64,000 nucleotides of DNA from Streptomyces abyssalis (GCF_001751365.1 NZ_LJGT01000038.1:236466-300465), one strand, 5' to 3'; counted from the stretch's first letter, positions 8,129 through 17,217 are shown. The notes: generated by a model from the letters alone, not told the origin. Translations and numbers: made by a program.

Positions 8129-8926
8129 GTGAGACAGGACGGCTTCCGCAGCGAGGAGATCGACACCAGCAGACCGCACCCTGCGCGGATCTACGACTAC
8201 CTGCTGGGCGGCAAGGACAACTACGAGCTGGACCGGCAGGCCGCGGAGGAACTCGCCGCTGCCGCCCCCGAGGTACGGATCGGCGTACGGGCCAACCGCG
8301 CCTTTCTGCAGCGCGCAGTCAGACACGTGCTCGGCAGCGGCGTACGCCAGGTCCTGGACATCGGCACAGGCCTGCCCACCTCGCCGAACGTTCATGAGAT
8401 CGCCCGGGAAGTGGCGCCGGACGTGCGCGTCGCATACGTCGACAACGACCCGATCGTGAACGTGCACGCCAGTACGGTGCTCAGCGATTCCGCGACGACA
8501 AGCATCGTGCTCGCCGACCTTCGTGAGCCGCAGGCCATCGTGGACCACCCGGACGTCCGCCGGGTCATCGACTTCGGCGAGCCGGTCGCCCTGCTCCTCG
8601 TCGCCATCGTCCACTTCCTCACGGACGCGGAGCAGCCCCGCCGTACCATCGCCACCCTGCGCGACGCGCTCCCGGCCGGCAGCTTCCTGGTGCTCTCGCA
8701 CGCCACCGGCGACTTCGCCGACCGTCGCGCGGCCCAGGCCGTCTACAACAAGGCGTCCGCCACCCTCAATCTGCGCTCCCGTGCCGAGGTCGAGCGCTTC
8801 TTCGACGGCTTCGAGCTGGTCGAGCCGGGCCTGGCCCAGGTGCCGTTCTGGCGCCCGGACACTCCTCCGCCGGCCCGATCCGGCGAGATCGGTTTCTACG
8901 GAGGTGTGGCGCGGAAGGCCGGCTGA
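8129..8926 (+). CDS. SAM-dependent methyltransferase (DUF574/Methyltransf_19 type)
   Basis: A 265-aa protein with the signature of the large Streptomyces DUF574 family: HPARIYDYLLGGKDNYELDR near the N-terminus, RANRAFLQRAVRHVL, the SAM-binding loop LDIGTGLPT, and VAYVDNDPIV. These proteins have a Rossmann methyltransferase fold, and their substrates are mostly unknown. The GTG at 8129 is preceded by GAGAGGAG and begins right before the conserved RPHPARIYDYLLGG block; the longer open frame from 7913 adds unrelated residues. The 268 bases upstream show no gene. Confidence 0.88.
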   Translation: MRQDGFRSEEIDTSRPHPARIYDYLLGGKDNYELDRQAAEELAAAAPEVRIGVRANRAFLQRAVRHVLGSGVRQVLDIGTGLPTSPNVHEIAREVAPDVRVAYVDNDPIVNVHASTVLSDSATTSIVLADLREPQAIVDHPDVRRVIDFGEPVALLLVAIVHFLTDAEQPRRTIATLRDALPAGSFLVLSHATGDFADRRAAQAVYNKASATLNLRSRAEVERFFDGFELVEPGLAQVPFWRPDTPPPARSGEIGFYGGVARKAG

Positions 8927-9135
8927 CGGGGCGTCGCGGAGTCCCCGGTGCGACCGGTCTTCCGGCGGCGACGTCATACCGTCGCCCGCCCGCTCCCCTG
9001 CTGGGCCGAGAGCCCCCGTGACCGTCCCGATCGTCCCTGACCGGCCGGCACCCCGGGAACGTGCGCCTCCGCTGGGAGCCCGGCGCCCGGCGGGCCCGTG
9101 CCCGCTCGGTGAGCAGAAGGCTCCCAGCTGAGTGG

Positions 9136-10188
9136 TCACGCGCTCAGTGCCGGCTTGACCTTGTCGTGCACCAGCTGCAGCTGCTCGGCCATGCTCAGCA
9201 CACCCGGCATCTCCATCCCGGAGAACGCCTTCACCAGCGCTGAATCGGTGATCGCGAGGATCATGTGGTTCACCCCGCTGGCCAGGATCTCCCGGTTGAT
9301 CTTCTCCGCGCACTCCTCAGGGGTGCCTGCCACGGACAGCTTCTCCGCAAGCTCCGGCGAGGTCAGCTCGTAGGCGCGCGGCAGGTCGCCCGCGCCGACA
9401 GCGGCGATGATCTCCTGCAGGGAGTCGGGGTCGACGTCGTTGCGCCGCAGCTGCTCCGCCGGCATGGACGAGGCGTACAACCCGACCATGGCACGTGCGG
9501 CCTGCTTCGCCGCCTCGCCGTCCTCTCCCGTCGCGAACACGACCCAGGCGCCGATGTCGAGCGACTGCCAGTCCCGGCCCGCGCGCTCCGCGCCGATCTT
9601 GACGTTGTCCACGAGGTAGTCGTACGCCTCCCGGGTGTAGCTGAGCGCGTGGTGCACGCCGTCCGAGATCTCGCCGGCCGCCTGGAACGACTTGGGGCCG
9701 CGCATCGCACCGAGCTTCAGCGGCAGCCGCTCCTGCACCGGACGCGCGAAGCTGAACAGCCCGGTGTAGTTGTAGAACTCGCCTTCGAATGTGATCGCGC
9801 CGTCGTCCAGGAACGTGCGCATCACATGGTGGGCCTCCTTGACCCGGGACAGCGGCTTGGTCTTCGCCCAGTCGATGCCGTACTGCGCGAGCAGCCCGAA
9901 GTTGCCGCTGGAGATGACGCATTCGGCTCGCCCGCCGGTCAACTCGTCGAGAGTGGCGGCGGCTTGGCAGATCAATGTCGGCTCGCGAAGGGTGACCGGT
10001 GACAGGTTCGGTCCGAACCTGATGTTCTGCGTCTTGTCGGCGGCCGCCGCGAACAGCAGCCAGAGGTCCTTGTGCCAGGTCTCGTCGGCGGCGTAGGCGG
10101 CGTAGTAGCCGAGCCGGTCGGCCAGCTTGATCGATTCGATGGTCTCGTCGATCGGGTAGTCCGGGAGCATCACATAGCTGATCTTCAT
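9136..10188 (-). CDS. LLM-class flavin-dependent (F420 or FMN) oxidoreductase
   Basis: A 350-aa TIM-barrel protein of the luciferase-like monooxygenase superfamily. It begins MKISYVMLPDYP, continues with FGPNLSPVTLREPTLICQAAATLDELTGGRAECVISSGNFG, and ends with GTPEECAEKINREILASGVNHMIL, the usual C-terminal cofactor-contact block. Members reduce or oxidise substrates with F420 or reduced flavin. AAGGTG precedes the ATG. It is the last gene of a minus-strand series (Fe-S protein, FAD oxidase, small protein, permease, this enzyme) and probably acts on the same imported compound. Which cofactor it uses cannot be told from the sequence alone. Confidence 0.87.
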   Translation of the reverse strand: MKISYVMLPDYPIDETIESIKLADRLGYYAAYAADETWHKDLWLLFAAAADKTQNIRFGPNLSPVTLREPTLICQAAATLDELTGGRAECVISSGNFGLLAQYGIDWAKTKPLSRVKEAHHVMRTFLDDGAITFEGEFYNYTGLFSFARPVQERLPLKLGAMRGPKSFQAAGEISDGVHHALSYTREAYDYLVDNVKIGAERAGRDWQSLDIGAWVVFATGEDGEAAKQAARAMVGLYASSMPAEQLRRNDVDPDSLQEIIAAVGAGDLPRAYELTSPELAEKLSVAGTPEECAEKINREILASGVNHMILAITDSALVKAFSGMEMPGVLSMAEQLQLVHDKVKPALSA

Positions 10189-10348
10189 GGTGCGCACCTT
10201 TCGGCCTAGCGTTCGGAATTGGACATGACGTGCCTGACGTGGGTGCAGTCCGCAAGTCGGTACGTGGACAGGGTCTTGCCGTTTCCGGAGCCGTCCGCGG
10301 TGTGGCCCGGCCCGGGGGCGACGAAGTCGCGCGGCGCTCGTCGGTCCG

Positions 10349-11875
10349 TCATTCGCGGGCGGCCGTTCTCTCCGGCCGCTGCGGAATCGCGTCACCCGCC
10401 GGTGCCTGGCTCCTGCCGTAGGGCCGGGTGGTCACCAGGAGTATCAACCCGGCACCCACCACCACCGCCCCCGACAGTGCCGTGAGGTAGTTGTCGTACC
10501 AGGGGGCTTCCGGTGTGCGCGGCCAGACCAGGTTCACGATCGCCGCGATCCCGTAGAGCAGCGCCAGTACGTTCACCGGCAGGCCCCACCGCCCGAGCGA
10601 GAACGGTCCACTCGGGCTCCATCCCTTCAGCCGTGCGCGCAGCGCGGCGAACACCACCATCTGGAATCCCAGGTAGATGCCGAGCACCGCGAACGACACG
10701 ATGCGCTCGGTGGCGTCCTCGGACAGCCGGGACGCGAGCACCACGAGCGCCGGCACGACCGCCGCGGTCAGCAAGGCGTACGGGGGAACGTGCTGCCTGG
10801 CGGAGAACCGGGAGAACACCGCGCTCCCCGGAAGCATCTCGTCGCGCGCATAGGAGTAGATCAGCCGGCTCGCCGCGGCCTGCAGACTCAGCGCGCAGGA
10901 CAGGAAGGACACCAGCACGACCAGCAGCACGACCTTCGAGCCGGCCGTGCCGAAGGCGGCACCGAGCACCGTGGAGACCGGGTCGGCGTCCTTGCCGGAG
11001 ATCACCGCGCCGAAGTCCGGGACGGCGAGTACCAGCGCGAGGCACACGAATGTCGCGGCGAACCCTCCGACGTAGATGGTCATCCGCATCGACTTCGGAA
11101 TGCGCCGCGAGGGGTTCGGCACCTCCTCGGCGACGTCCCCGCACGCCTCGAACCCGTAGTACTGGAAGATCCCTATCAGCCCCGCGGCCAGGAACGCCGT
11201 GAAGTAGGAGCCGCCGCCCCCGGAGCCGAAGTCCTGGAAGAGCACGCCGAGTCCGTGATGCCGCTCGCTGAGCAGCAACCAGCCGCCCACCGCGAGCGCG
11301 CCCAGGATCTCCATGCCGAAACCGATGATCGCGGCGATCCCGAGCGTCCGGGTGCCGCCGAGATTGATCACAGTGGCGACCAGCAGCACCAGCAGGGCAC
11401 AAAGGATCGTGTTGCCGGTGCCGGACTCCAGGCCGAACAGCATCGACGCGTAGGGCCCGGAGCCGTACGCGACACTGGCGATCGTCACAAGCAGGGCGAT
11501 CATGTACACCCAGCCGTTCAGCCACGCCCAGCGCTTGCCCCACAGCCGCCGGGCCCACGGATACACCCCGCCGGCCAGCGGGTACTGGGACACCACCTCG
11601 CCGAAGACCAGTGCCACCAGCAACTGGCCGAGCCCCACGATCAGCAGGGTCCAGATCATCGGCGGGCCCGCGGTGGCCAGCGCGAAGCCGAACAGCGTGT
11701 AGATGCCGACCACGGGCGACAGATACGTGAAGCCGAGGGAGAAGTTCGCCCACAGGCTCATCTCCCTGCGGAATTCGGAACGGTAGCCGAGTGCTTCGAG
11801 CTGGGACGCGTCATCCTGGCCGGACGGTGCCTGCTCCTCAGCGGGAGACTCTCGGCGCGAGACGTGATCTACCAT
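10349..11875 (-). CDS. APC-superfamily amino acid/amine permease
   Basis: A 508-aa membrane protein with about twelve transmembrane segments and the APC hallmarks FSLGFTYLSPVVGIYTLFGFAL (segment 1) and GFEACGDVAEEVPNPSRRIPKS (segment 6 and following loop). The closest known types are bacterial amino-acid, GABA and polyamine permeases of the ACT/BAT group. The start at 11875 has GAGGA upstream; a longer open frame reaching 12247 overlaps the neighbouring gene and lacks this. It is read with the FAD oxidase genes, so it probably imports the nitrogenous substrate of that locus. Confidence 0.88.
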   Translation of the reverse strand: MVDHVSRRESPAEEQAPSGQDDASQLEALGYRSEFRREMSLWANFSLGFTYLSPVVGIYTLFGFALATAGPPMIWTLLIVGLGQLLVALVFGEVVSQYPLAGGVYPWARRLWGKRWAWLNGWVYMIALLVTIASVAYGSGPYASMLFGLESGTGNTILCALLVLLVATVINLGGTRTLGIAAIIGFGMEILGALAVGGWLLLSERHHGLGVLFQDFGSGGGGSYFTAFLAAGLIGIFQYYGFEACGDVAEEVPNPSRRIPKSMRMTIYVGGFAATFVCLALVLAVPDFGAVISGKDADPVSTVLGAAFGTAGSKVVLLVVLVSFLSCALSLQAAASRLIYSYARDEMLPGSAVFSRFSARQHVPPYALLTAAVVPALVVLASRLSEDATERIVSFAVLGIYLGFQMVVFAALRARLKGWSPSGPFSLGRWGLPVNVLALLYGIAAIVNLVWPRTPEAPWYDNYLTALSGAVVVGAGLILLVTTRPYGRSQAPAGDAIPQRPERTAARE

Positions 11876-11958
11876 GTGCGGTCCTCGTGTCGGACTCGTG
11901 GCGGAATTCGTTCTTCGCAGGGGGCACTCCACCCACGCCGAAGGCCGTGGGCGGGGTG

Positions 11959-12216
11959 CTAGTCGTCGATCTCGTCCAGCAGAGCCTGCGCCGAGATCAC
12001 CTTGGCCGCCCAGTGGCTGTGCATCCAGTCCAGGTGATCGTGCCGGCTCGCAACGATGCGCAAGGTGTCCCAGTTCGGGAACACCTGTTGCACCACATGC
12101 ACGCTCATCAGCTTCGGGTCGACTTCGAAGACGTCGTCGAAGCGCTCGATCGCGACCTCGGTGATCTGTCTCGCCTCCGGCGGCCGGGACTGCTCGGAGT
12201 GGCGGTAGGCGCTCAT
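11959..12216 (-). CDS. Small His-rich protein of the oxidase operon (unknown)
   Basis: An 85-aa soluble protein whose ATG overlaps the stop of the FAD oxidase gene (ATGA), so it is almost certainly translated with it. The centre reads VVQQVFPNWDTLRIVASRHD and is followed by HLDWMHSHWA, giving four His and three Trp within a short stretch. I do not recognise the family. The placement suggests an assembly factor, a third subunit of the oxidase or a metal- or flavin-related accessory. No signal peptide or membrane segment is visible. Confidence 0.75.
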   Translation of the reverse strand: MSAYRHSEQSRPPEARQITEVAIERFDDVFEVDPKLMSVHVVQQVFPNWDTLRIVASRHDHLDWMHSHWAAKVISAQALLDEIDD

Positions 12217-13730
12217 GAGCCGCTCCCTCCATCCGGTTCGTAGGCACGGTCCAGTCCGTACTTGCCGGGGTTCATGATGTTGTTCGGGTCGATGGCTCGC
12301 TTGACGTCGAGCATCACGTCGTATCCGCCGCCGAGTTCCTGCGGCACCAGGTCGACCTCGCCCTCCCGGCACGACCCGTGGCACGCGCTGATGGAGCCGC
12401 CGTAGCGGAGTGCGACCTCCGCGATGTCCCGCTTCGCCCGCACCCACGCGGCCCAGGACTCGTCGTCGAGCCGCTGCTCCCAGATGCCGACATCGATCTC
12501 GGTGAGGTAGTCCACGCCCGTGTTCGCGCTGGTGTACGTGAACATGCCCCAGTCGTCGAACATGTCGAAACGCTCGCGCAGCCTGCGCACGATCTCGTGC
12601 CATTCCAGGCGGACTTGGGGCAGCTCGCTGTAGTTGATGGCGGCGTCCTCGCAGTGCCAGCTCATCGGCACCACCTGCCCCGACCTGACCCGCCCGTGCA
12701 GCGGCGTGGCGTAGCGGTCGTGCCGGGCCGCCCAGTCCCCTTCGGACACCTCGTCGCCGAGGTAGCGCGCGCCGTTCTCCTTGGCGATGCGCATCAACCG
12801 CCTGCCGCCCGCGATCACTTCGTCCTCGTAGCCGTACGCCACCGCGCACACCAGCGCCCGCACGTCGGCGGGCTGCGGAATGTACGCCTCGTCGTCCCGG
12901 CGCAGGTAGTCGACCTTCCACTCGTCGAACAGCACCGCGCCGGCGAAGGTGGCGACTCCGGCGCGCGCCAGCTCGCCGACGGTCCGGTACGCGCTGTCGT
13001 AATCGGGGAACGCGAAGAACGGGGAGAGCTCCGCCTCCGGTTTCGGGAACAGCTTGAGCGTGGCCTCCGTGGCGATGCCTAGGGTGCCCTGGTGGCCCAT
13101 GAAGAGGTGCTTTAGCTGGTATCCGCTGGAGCTCTTGGAGAGCTTGCGGCCCGCGCCGTCGCCGACGTGGATCACCTTGCCGGTCGGCAGTACGAAGTCG
13201 AAGCTCAGCACCAGGTCCCGGGAGTGCCCGTAGCGGCTGCCGATCAGCGACCAGCCGCTGGTGCCGATCCGGCCGCCGACCAGCGAACACGGGTAGGAGG
13301 CAGGGTCGTCGGGATAGATCAGCCCGTACGCCGCGAGCACCTCGTTCAGCTTGAGCATGTTGATGCCCGCGCCCACCGTGCAGGTGCGGTTGACCTCGTC
13401 GATCTCCAGGATGCCGTTCATCCGCTTGACGTCGACGACGATGCCGCGCCGCAGGGGCACGGCTCCGTCGGTGAGTCCGGTGCCGCCGTCCCGCGGCACG
13501 ATCGGGATGCGGTGCGCGTTCGCGATACGCACCACCTCGGAGACCTCTTCGGTGGAGCCGGGCAGCACGACCAGGTCGGGCACGCGCTCGGCCCAGCGGT
13601 GCACGGGGAACGGCGCCGGCACCCTGGCCCGGTTGAAGCGGGCCGCCTTGCCGGTCAGTACGTGTTCGTCGCCGAGGACCTGGCGCAGGTCGTCCAGCAC
13701 CGGTTCGGCGAGCTGCGGGGCGACCGTCAT
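12213..13730 (-). CDS. FAD-binding oxidase, GlcD/vanillyl-alcohol-oxidase-like
   Basis: A 505-aa flavoprotein with a PCMH-type FAD-binding domain: VPRDGGTGLTDGAVPL (about 79-94) contacts the pyrophosphate, and GRIGTSGWSLIGSRYGHSRD marks the second FAD loop. The C-terminal half matches the FAD-linked oxidase cap ending NPGKYGLD. Homologues oxidise 2-hydroxy acids or alcohols and pass electrons to a partner Fe-S protein, as GlcD does to GlcF. The partner lies immediately upstream and overlaps by ATGA. The exact substrate is not deducible; the APC permease nearby points to an amino-acid-derived compound rather than glycolate. Confidence 0.86.
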   Translation of the reverse strand: MTVAPQLAEPVLDDLRQVLGDEHVLTGKAARFNRARVPAPFPVHRWAERVPDLVVLPGSTEEVSEVVRIANAHRIPIVPRDGGTGLTDGAVPLRRGIVVDVKRMNGILEIDEVNRTCTVGAGINMLKLNEVLAAYGLIYPDDPASYPCSLVGGRIGTSGWSLIGSRYGHSRDLVLSFDFVLPTGKVIHVGDGAGRKLSKSSSGYQLKHLFMGHQGTLGIATEATLKLFPKPEAELSPFFAFPDYDSAYRTVGELARAGVATFAGAVLFDEWKVDYLRRDDEAYIPQPADVRALVCAVAYGYEDEVIAGGRRLMRIAKENGARYLGDEVSEGDWAARHDRYATPLHGRVRSGQVVPMSWHCEDAAINYSELPQVRLEWHEIVRRLRERFDMFDDWGMFTYTSANTGVDYLTEIDVGIWEQRLDDESWAAWVRAKRDIAEVALRYGGSISACHGSCREGEVDLVPQELGGGYDVMLDVKRAIDPNNIMNPGKYGLDRAYEPDGGSGS

Positions 13731-14986
13731 CGTCCTCGACTCCCCCCGACCTCGATGCCGAGTGACTCGGCGAGCAGTTCATGGATGTCGGTCACGTCGA
13801 TCTGCCTGGCGTCGCCCGCCTCGCTCAGCGGGCGCTCCGACCAGGGACAGGCGGACACCAGCGTGTCCACGCCGAGCTCCGCCGCCTTGTCCACCCTGGA
13901 CTCGCTGATCCTCGCGGTGAGTTCGGGCTTCTCGATCGGCAGCCCTCCGCCGCCGCCCGAGCAGTAGGACCACTGGGTGACCCGGTCGACGTCGTGGAAG
14001 ACGAGCCCTGGGATCGCGGAGAGGATCTGCCGCGGCTCCTTCCAGACCCCTTTGCGCTTGTTCAGCCGGCACGGATCGTGATACGTGACGGTCCGTTCCA
14101 CGGGCACCGCCGGCTTCAGCCTTCCGTCCCGGATCATCTCGGCGAGCACTTCGACTACCAGCACGATCTCGATGTCGTAGTCGTCGCCGAAATACTTCGG
14201 ATAGTCCTCGGTGAACGTGATGTAGTCGTGCGGGTCGAGCACCAGCACGCGCTTGACCCCGCCTGCCCGCCAGTCCTCCAGGTTGTGCCGGGCGAACCGC
14301 TTCGACTGTTCCACGTAGCCCATCTCCGCGGCCGGTCCGCCGCAACACCACTGCTCGTTCATCAGCCCGAACTCGTAGCCGGCGTGCTGGAGGAGCTGTG
14401 CCACCGCGCGGGGAACCGAAGTGCGGTAGAACGCCGCCTCGCAGTCCACGAACAGGATCGTCTCCCCGCCGACCGGGATGTTCAGCCCGTCCGACCAGTC
14501 GCGCACGTGCTCCTGGCTGACGGGTGTGTCACCGAGCACCGGCTCGTGGGTGCGCTCGTCGGTGAGCAGGTTCCAGCGCTGCCACCCCTGCTGGTGCACG
14601 TCGTTGTCCACGGCCAGCGCGCGCACCGCCTTCACGAGGTCCACGGTGCGGGTACGGAACCGGTAGAAGTCGCCGGTGAACAAGGTGTTCGGGCAGCGCA
14701 GTTCACAAGCGCCGCAACCGGTGCAGTTCACGTAGTCCTCGGCGATGTCGGCGATCTCGAGCTCGCCCTGCTCCATCGCCACGACGTTGGCGTGGAACGC
14801 GGTGGGCGTCCACGACTCGTTGCGGGTCACCTGCATGACCGGGCAGACCTCGCGGCAGAACTTGTGGCCGGAGGAGAAGCAGTTGTACGCGGCGTTGCTC
14901 CACTGCTCGACGAACTCCTCGGTACTGCCGTGACCGTCGGACCGGGGCGGATCGTCCGTTTCGTGCCTGGCAGGGGTGTCAGTCAT
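13727..14986 (-). CDS. (Fe-S)-binding CCG-domain electron-transfer subunit (GlcF-like)
   Basis: A 419-aa protein with cysteine motifs for two [4Fe-4S] clusters near the N-terminus (FCREVCPV, and NCTGCGACELRCPNTLF at about 87) and two CCG domains later (MNEQWCCGGPAAEMG, and WSYCSGGGGGLPIEKP with a downstream CPW). This architecture is that of GlcF and heterodisulfide-reductase-like subunits, which take electrons from a flavoprotein and feed them to quinone. It is the first gene of the minus-strand operon and overlaps the FAD oxidase gene. It faces a FadR-type regulator across a 206-bp control region. Confidence 0.86.
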   Translation of the reverse strand: MTDTPARHETDDPPRSDGHGSTEEFVEQWSNAAYNCFSSGHKFCREVCPVMQVTRNESWTPTAFHANVVAMEQGELEIADIAEDYVNCTGCGACELRCPNTLFTGDFYRFRTRTVDLVKAVRALAVDNDVHQQGWQRWNLLTDERTHEPVLGDTPVSQEHVRDWSDGLNIPVGGETILFVDCEAAFYRTSVPRAVAQLLQHAGYEFGLMNEQWCCGGPAAEMGYVEQSKRFARHNLEDWRAGGVKRVLVLDPHDYITFTEDYPKYFGDDYDIEIVLVVEVLAEMIRDGRLKPAVPVERTVTYHDPCRLNKRKGVWKEPRQILSAIPGLVFHDVDRVTQWSYCSGGGGGLPIEKPELTARISESRVDKAAELGVDTLVSACPWSERPLSEAGDARQIDVTDIHELLAESLGIEVGGSRGR

Positions 14987-15093
14987 GGGTCCACTCCAAA
15001 GCGGCGAGGAACGCCTGTGGTGGTGGGCGACGGATCGGTACTGACTGTGCGGCGCCGGGCGTGACTTGGGTCACTGGCTTCAGCTGAAACATA

Positions 15094-15108
15094 TGAAACC
15101 AGCTTTCA
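15094..15108. promoter_or_regulatory. Palindromic candidate operator TGAAACCAGCTTTCA
   Basis: A 15-bp inverted repeat TGAAA-N5-TTTCA lies between the divergent Fe-S gene and the FadR-type regulator. A second GAAAC half copy lies just upstream (about 15085). GntR/FadR proteins bind short palindromes in such divergent intervals, so this is the likely autoregulatory and operon control site. Confidence 0.5.
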
Positions 15109-15192
15109 AACCGCAACCCCCGATGGGAGGATCGGTGCGGCCGTAACGCAGACTCAACTCGGACGCCGTCCGCCGGGGCGAAGGAGGTGTGC

Positions 15193-15942
15193 GTGGACGA
15201 CAAGGGCGTTTCCGGTGCGGCACGGCACGCGGCCTTCGCGCCGCTCGAGGACGGCGGCCGCGCCGAGGTGGTGGCCCGGCGGCTGGGTGAGGCCATCGCG
15301 CTCGGTCTGCTCGGCGACGGCGAGCAGTTGCCGAGCGAGGCCGATCTGGCCGCGCAGCTCAAGGTCGCCACCGTCACGCTGCGCGAAGCGCTCTCCTCCC
15401 TGCGGCACCACGGGTTGGTGGAGACGCGGCGCGGCAGAGGCGGCGGAAGCTTCGCCCGCTCACCGGCCGAGGCTTCGCTGGAGCGGCTGCGCAAGACATT
15501 GCGCGAACGCAGCGTGCACGAGCTGCGGGAGACCGGCGACCAGCACCTCGCGATAGCCGGGACGGCCGCACTGCTGGCCGCGGAACGCGCCGGCCCCGAC
15601 GATGTCGCCACACTGCACCGGCTGGTGGCCCAGCTGGAGTCGGCCCGTACGCCGGGTGACCGCAGGCGGGCGGACGGCCGCTTCCACATCGAGACCGCCG
15701 CCGCCGCGCAGTCCTCCCGGCTCACCCGCCAGGAGATCGCCCTTCAAGCGGAGATCGGTGAGCTGCTGTGGATGCCCTCCGGCGAGGCCGTCGCGCACAA
15801 GGACGCGGTCGCCGATCACCTCGCGATTCTGCAGGCCGTCGAGGACGGTGACGGATCGCGCGCACGCTCTATCGTGGAGCGGCACATCGGGCGTGGCATC
15901 GACCGGCTGATCGAGTTCCACCTTCGGCTTGCCGGCGCGTGA
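15193..15942 (+). CDS. GntR-family regulator, FadR subfamily (FCD domain)
   Basis: A 249-aa regulator with an N-terminal winged helix (GEQLPSEADLAAQLKVATVTLREALSSLRHHGLVETRRGRGGG; about residues 37-79) and a C-terminal all-helical FCD ligand domain with a His-containing metal pocket (RFHIETAAAA, DHLAIL, VERHIGRGID). FadR-type members sense organic acids and repress catabolic operons. The ideal ribosome site AAGGAGG at 15181-15187 favours the GTG at 15193; the GTG at 15187 would overlap it. It is read away from the oxidase operon and is its probable regulator. Confidence 0.88.
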   Translation: MDDKGVSGAARHAAFAPLEDGGRAEVVARRLGEAIALGLLGDGEQLPSEADLAAQLKVATVTLREALSSLRHHGLVETRRGRGGGSFARSPAEASLERLRKTLRERSVHELRETGDQHLAIAGTAALLAAERAGPDDVATLHRLVAQLESARTPGDRRRADGRFHIETAAAAQSSRLTRQEIALQAEIGELLWMPSGEAVAHKDAVADHLAILQAVEDGDGSRARSIVERHIGRGIDRLIEFHLRLAGA

Positions 15943-16001
15943 GACCTGTCCGGAGAAATGTCTGTGCATCACATCCGCCGGCCCGGGAAGGGGGGCGAGG
16001 A

Positions 16002-16745
16002 GTGACCGACGTTCAAGGGGTGGAGATCCGTACCGCGGCCGACCGGGTCGCCGCGGTGCTGGACGACGTCTTCAGCTGGCTGGATCTGCTGTCCGACCCG
16101 CTGCGCGCGCTGCACCAGCAGTCGCAAGCCGAGGGCCGGGCTCTGTGCGCCGACGAGCTCACCGCGTTGCGGAAGCCGATCTTCGCGCGGTTGCGGGAGC
16201 AGCCGAAGCTGATCGCCGGCACCGGTGTGATCCTGGCCGAGGACGTGCTCGCGGACCGGTCGCACTGGCTGGAGTGGTGGCAGAACCGGCCCGACGGCCC
16301 CCCGGCCTTCCTCGAGGTGGACCACAATCCGGCCAGCGTCGGCTTCTACGACTACGTCTCCGCCGCATGGTTCGCGCTGCCGAGGCGGACCGGGAACCGG
16401 GTGGTCGTCGGCCCCTACGTGGACTACTCGGGCACCGACGAGTACATGCTCACGCTGGCCAACCCGGTGAGCTGCGGCGAACGGTTCCTCGGGGTGGCGG
16501 CCACCGACATCCGGGCCGACGCGTTCGAATCACTGCTGCTCGGCGCCGTCGGGGCGACCGATCCGCCGACGGCACTGGTGAACGCGACCGGCCGGGTGGT
16601 CGCGTCGAACACGCCCCAGAAGATCGCCGGTTCACTGGTCGACGAGCACGACCTGGACCACACCTGGCCGGAGGTCGCCGTGCGAGTCTCCGGCCCGCAC
16701 GGATGCGCGGGCCTGCCGTGGAAGGTCTCCGTCCTGCGGGGCTGA
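16002..16745 (+). CDS. Cache-domain protein without membrane segments
   Basis: A 247-aa protein resembling a PAS-like Cache/PDC sensor fold: WLEWWQNRPDGPPAFLEVDHNP, DYSGTDEYMLTLANPV and FLGVAATDIRAD match the ligand-pocket strands of these domains. Unusually for Cache domains, which are mostly extracytoplasmic parts of receptors, I see no signal peptide or transmembrane helix. The GTG at 16002 follows GGCGAGG and lies 59 nt after the FadR-type gene, so both are probably cotranscribed. It may bind the substrate of the neighbouring oxidase in the cytoplasm and modulate regulation; this is inference. Confidence 0.72.
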   Translation: MTDVQGVEIRTAADRVAAVLDDVFSWLDLLSDPLRALHQQSQAEGRALCADELTALRKPIFARLREQPKLIAGTGVILAEDVLADRSHWLEWWQNRPDGPPAFLEVDHNPASVGFYDYVSAAWFALPRRTGNRVVVGPYVDYSGTDEYMLTLANPVSCGERFLGVAATDIRADAFESLLLGAVGATDPPTALVNATGRVVASNTPQKIAGSLVDEHDLDHTWPEVAVRVSGPHGCAGLPWKVSVLRG

Positions 16746-17217
16746 ATCCGCCCGGCGGACGATCACGCCTCCTGACTGTCCCGTCAGCCAGCCCGGCGAC
16801 GCGGCGCCGCCGAGCCGGGTGACCTCGGGGCTGTATCCCCGTGCCCTCCTTGCCGTCCGTGCTCTGTGCTGCCCATGCAACTCTCTTCCTGGCGAAGGGA
16901 CTTCCCTGGTCCACGGCGTAACGCGGCCCAGGGCTGTGGCGAGTTGTGGCCGTAATGCGGACACGGATCGGGATTCGGCTCCCTGAACCGGCTGCGGATG
17001 CTCCGCGAGCTCTCCCGCTGCGGCACGGCGGCCTCGCTCCGTTTGTTCAACGCCCCGGCGCCTGGGGAGAGTTGAGACGGGCGGACTTCCCCGGCCCGAA
17101 CCGCGGTCCGCGGCCGGAACGGACCGTGCCGGCGGTGCCGACGCGTTGACACCACCGGACCCCGTTGCTTGGATACGGCGAGCCTTTCCGGCATTTGGTC
17201 GAAAAGTGGAGAGCCCC
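16746..17217. other. Intergenic region, no gene seen
   Basis: No open frame here has family-like sequence or a ribosome site. The region presumably holds the end of the Cache gene transcript and the promoter of the polysaccharide lyase, but I cannot point to convincing -35/-10 hexamers or a clear hairpin. Confidence 0.5.

Noticed and set aside
15939..16001. Longer start for the Cache protein
   Set aside because: The ribosome site is just before the GTG at 16002, and the extra residues look non-native.
9136..16745. Glycolate oxidase operon proper
   Set aside because: There is no glcE-like gene and an amino-acid-type permease replaces a glycolate carrier, so I kept only the family-level call.
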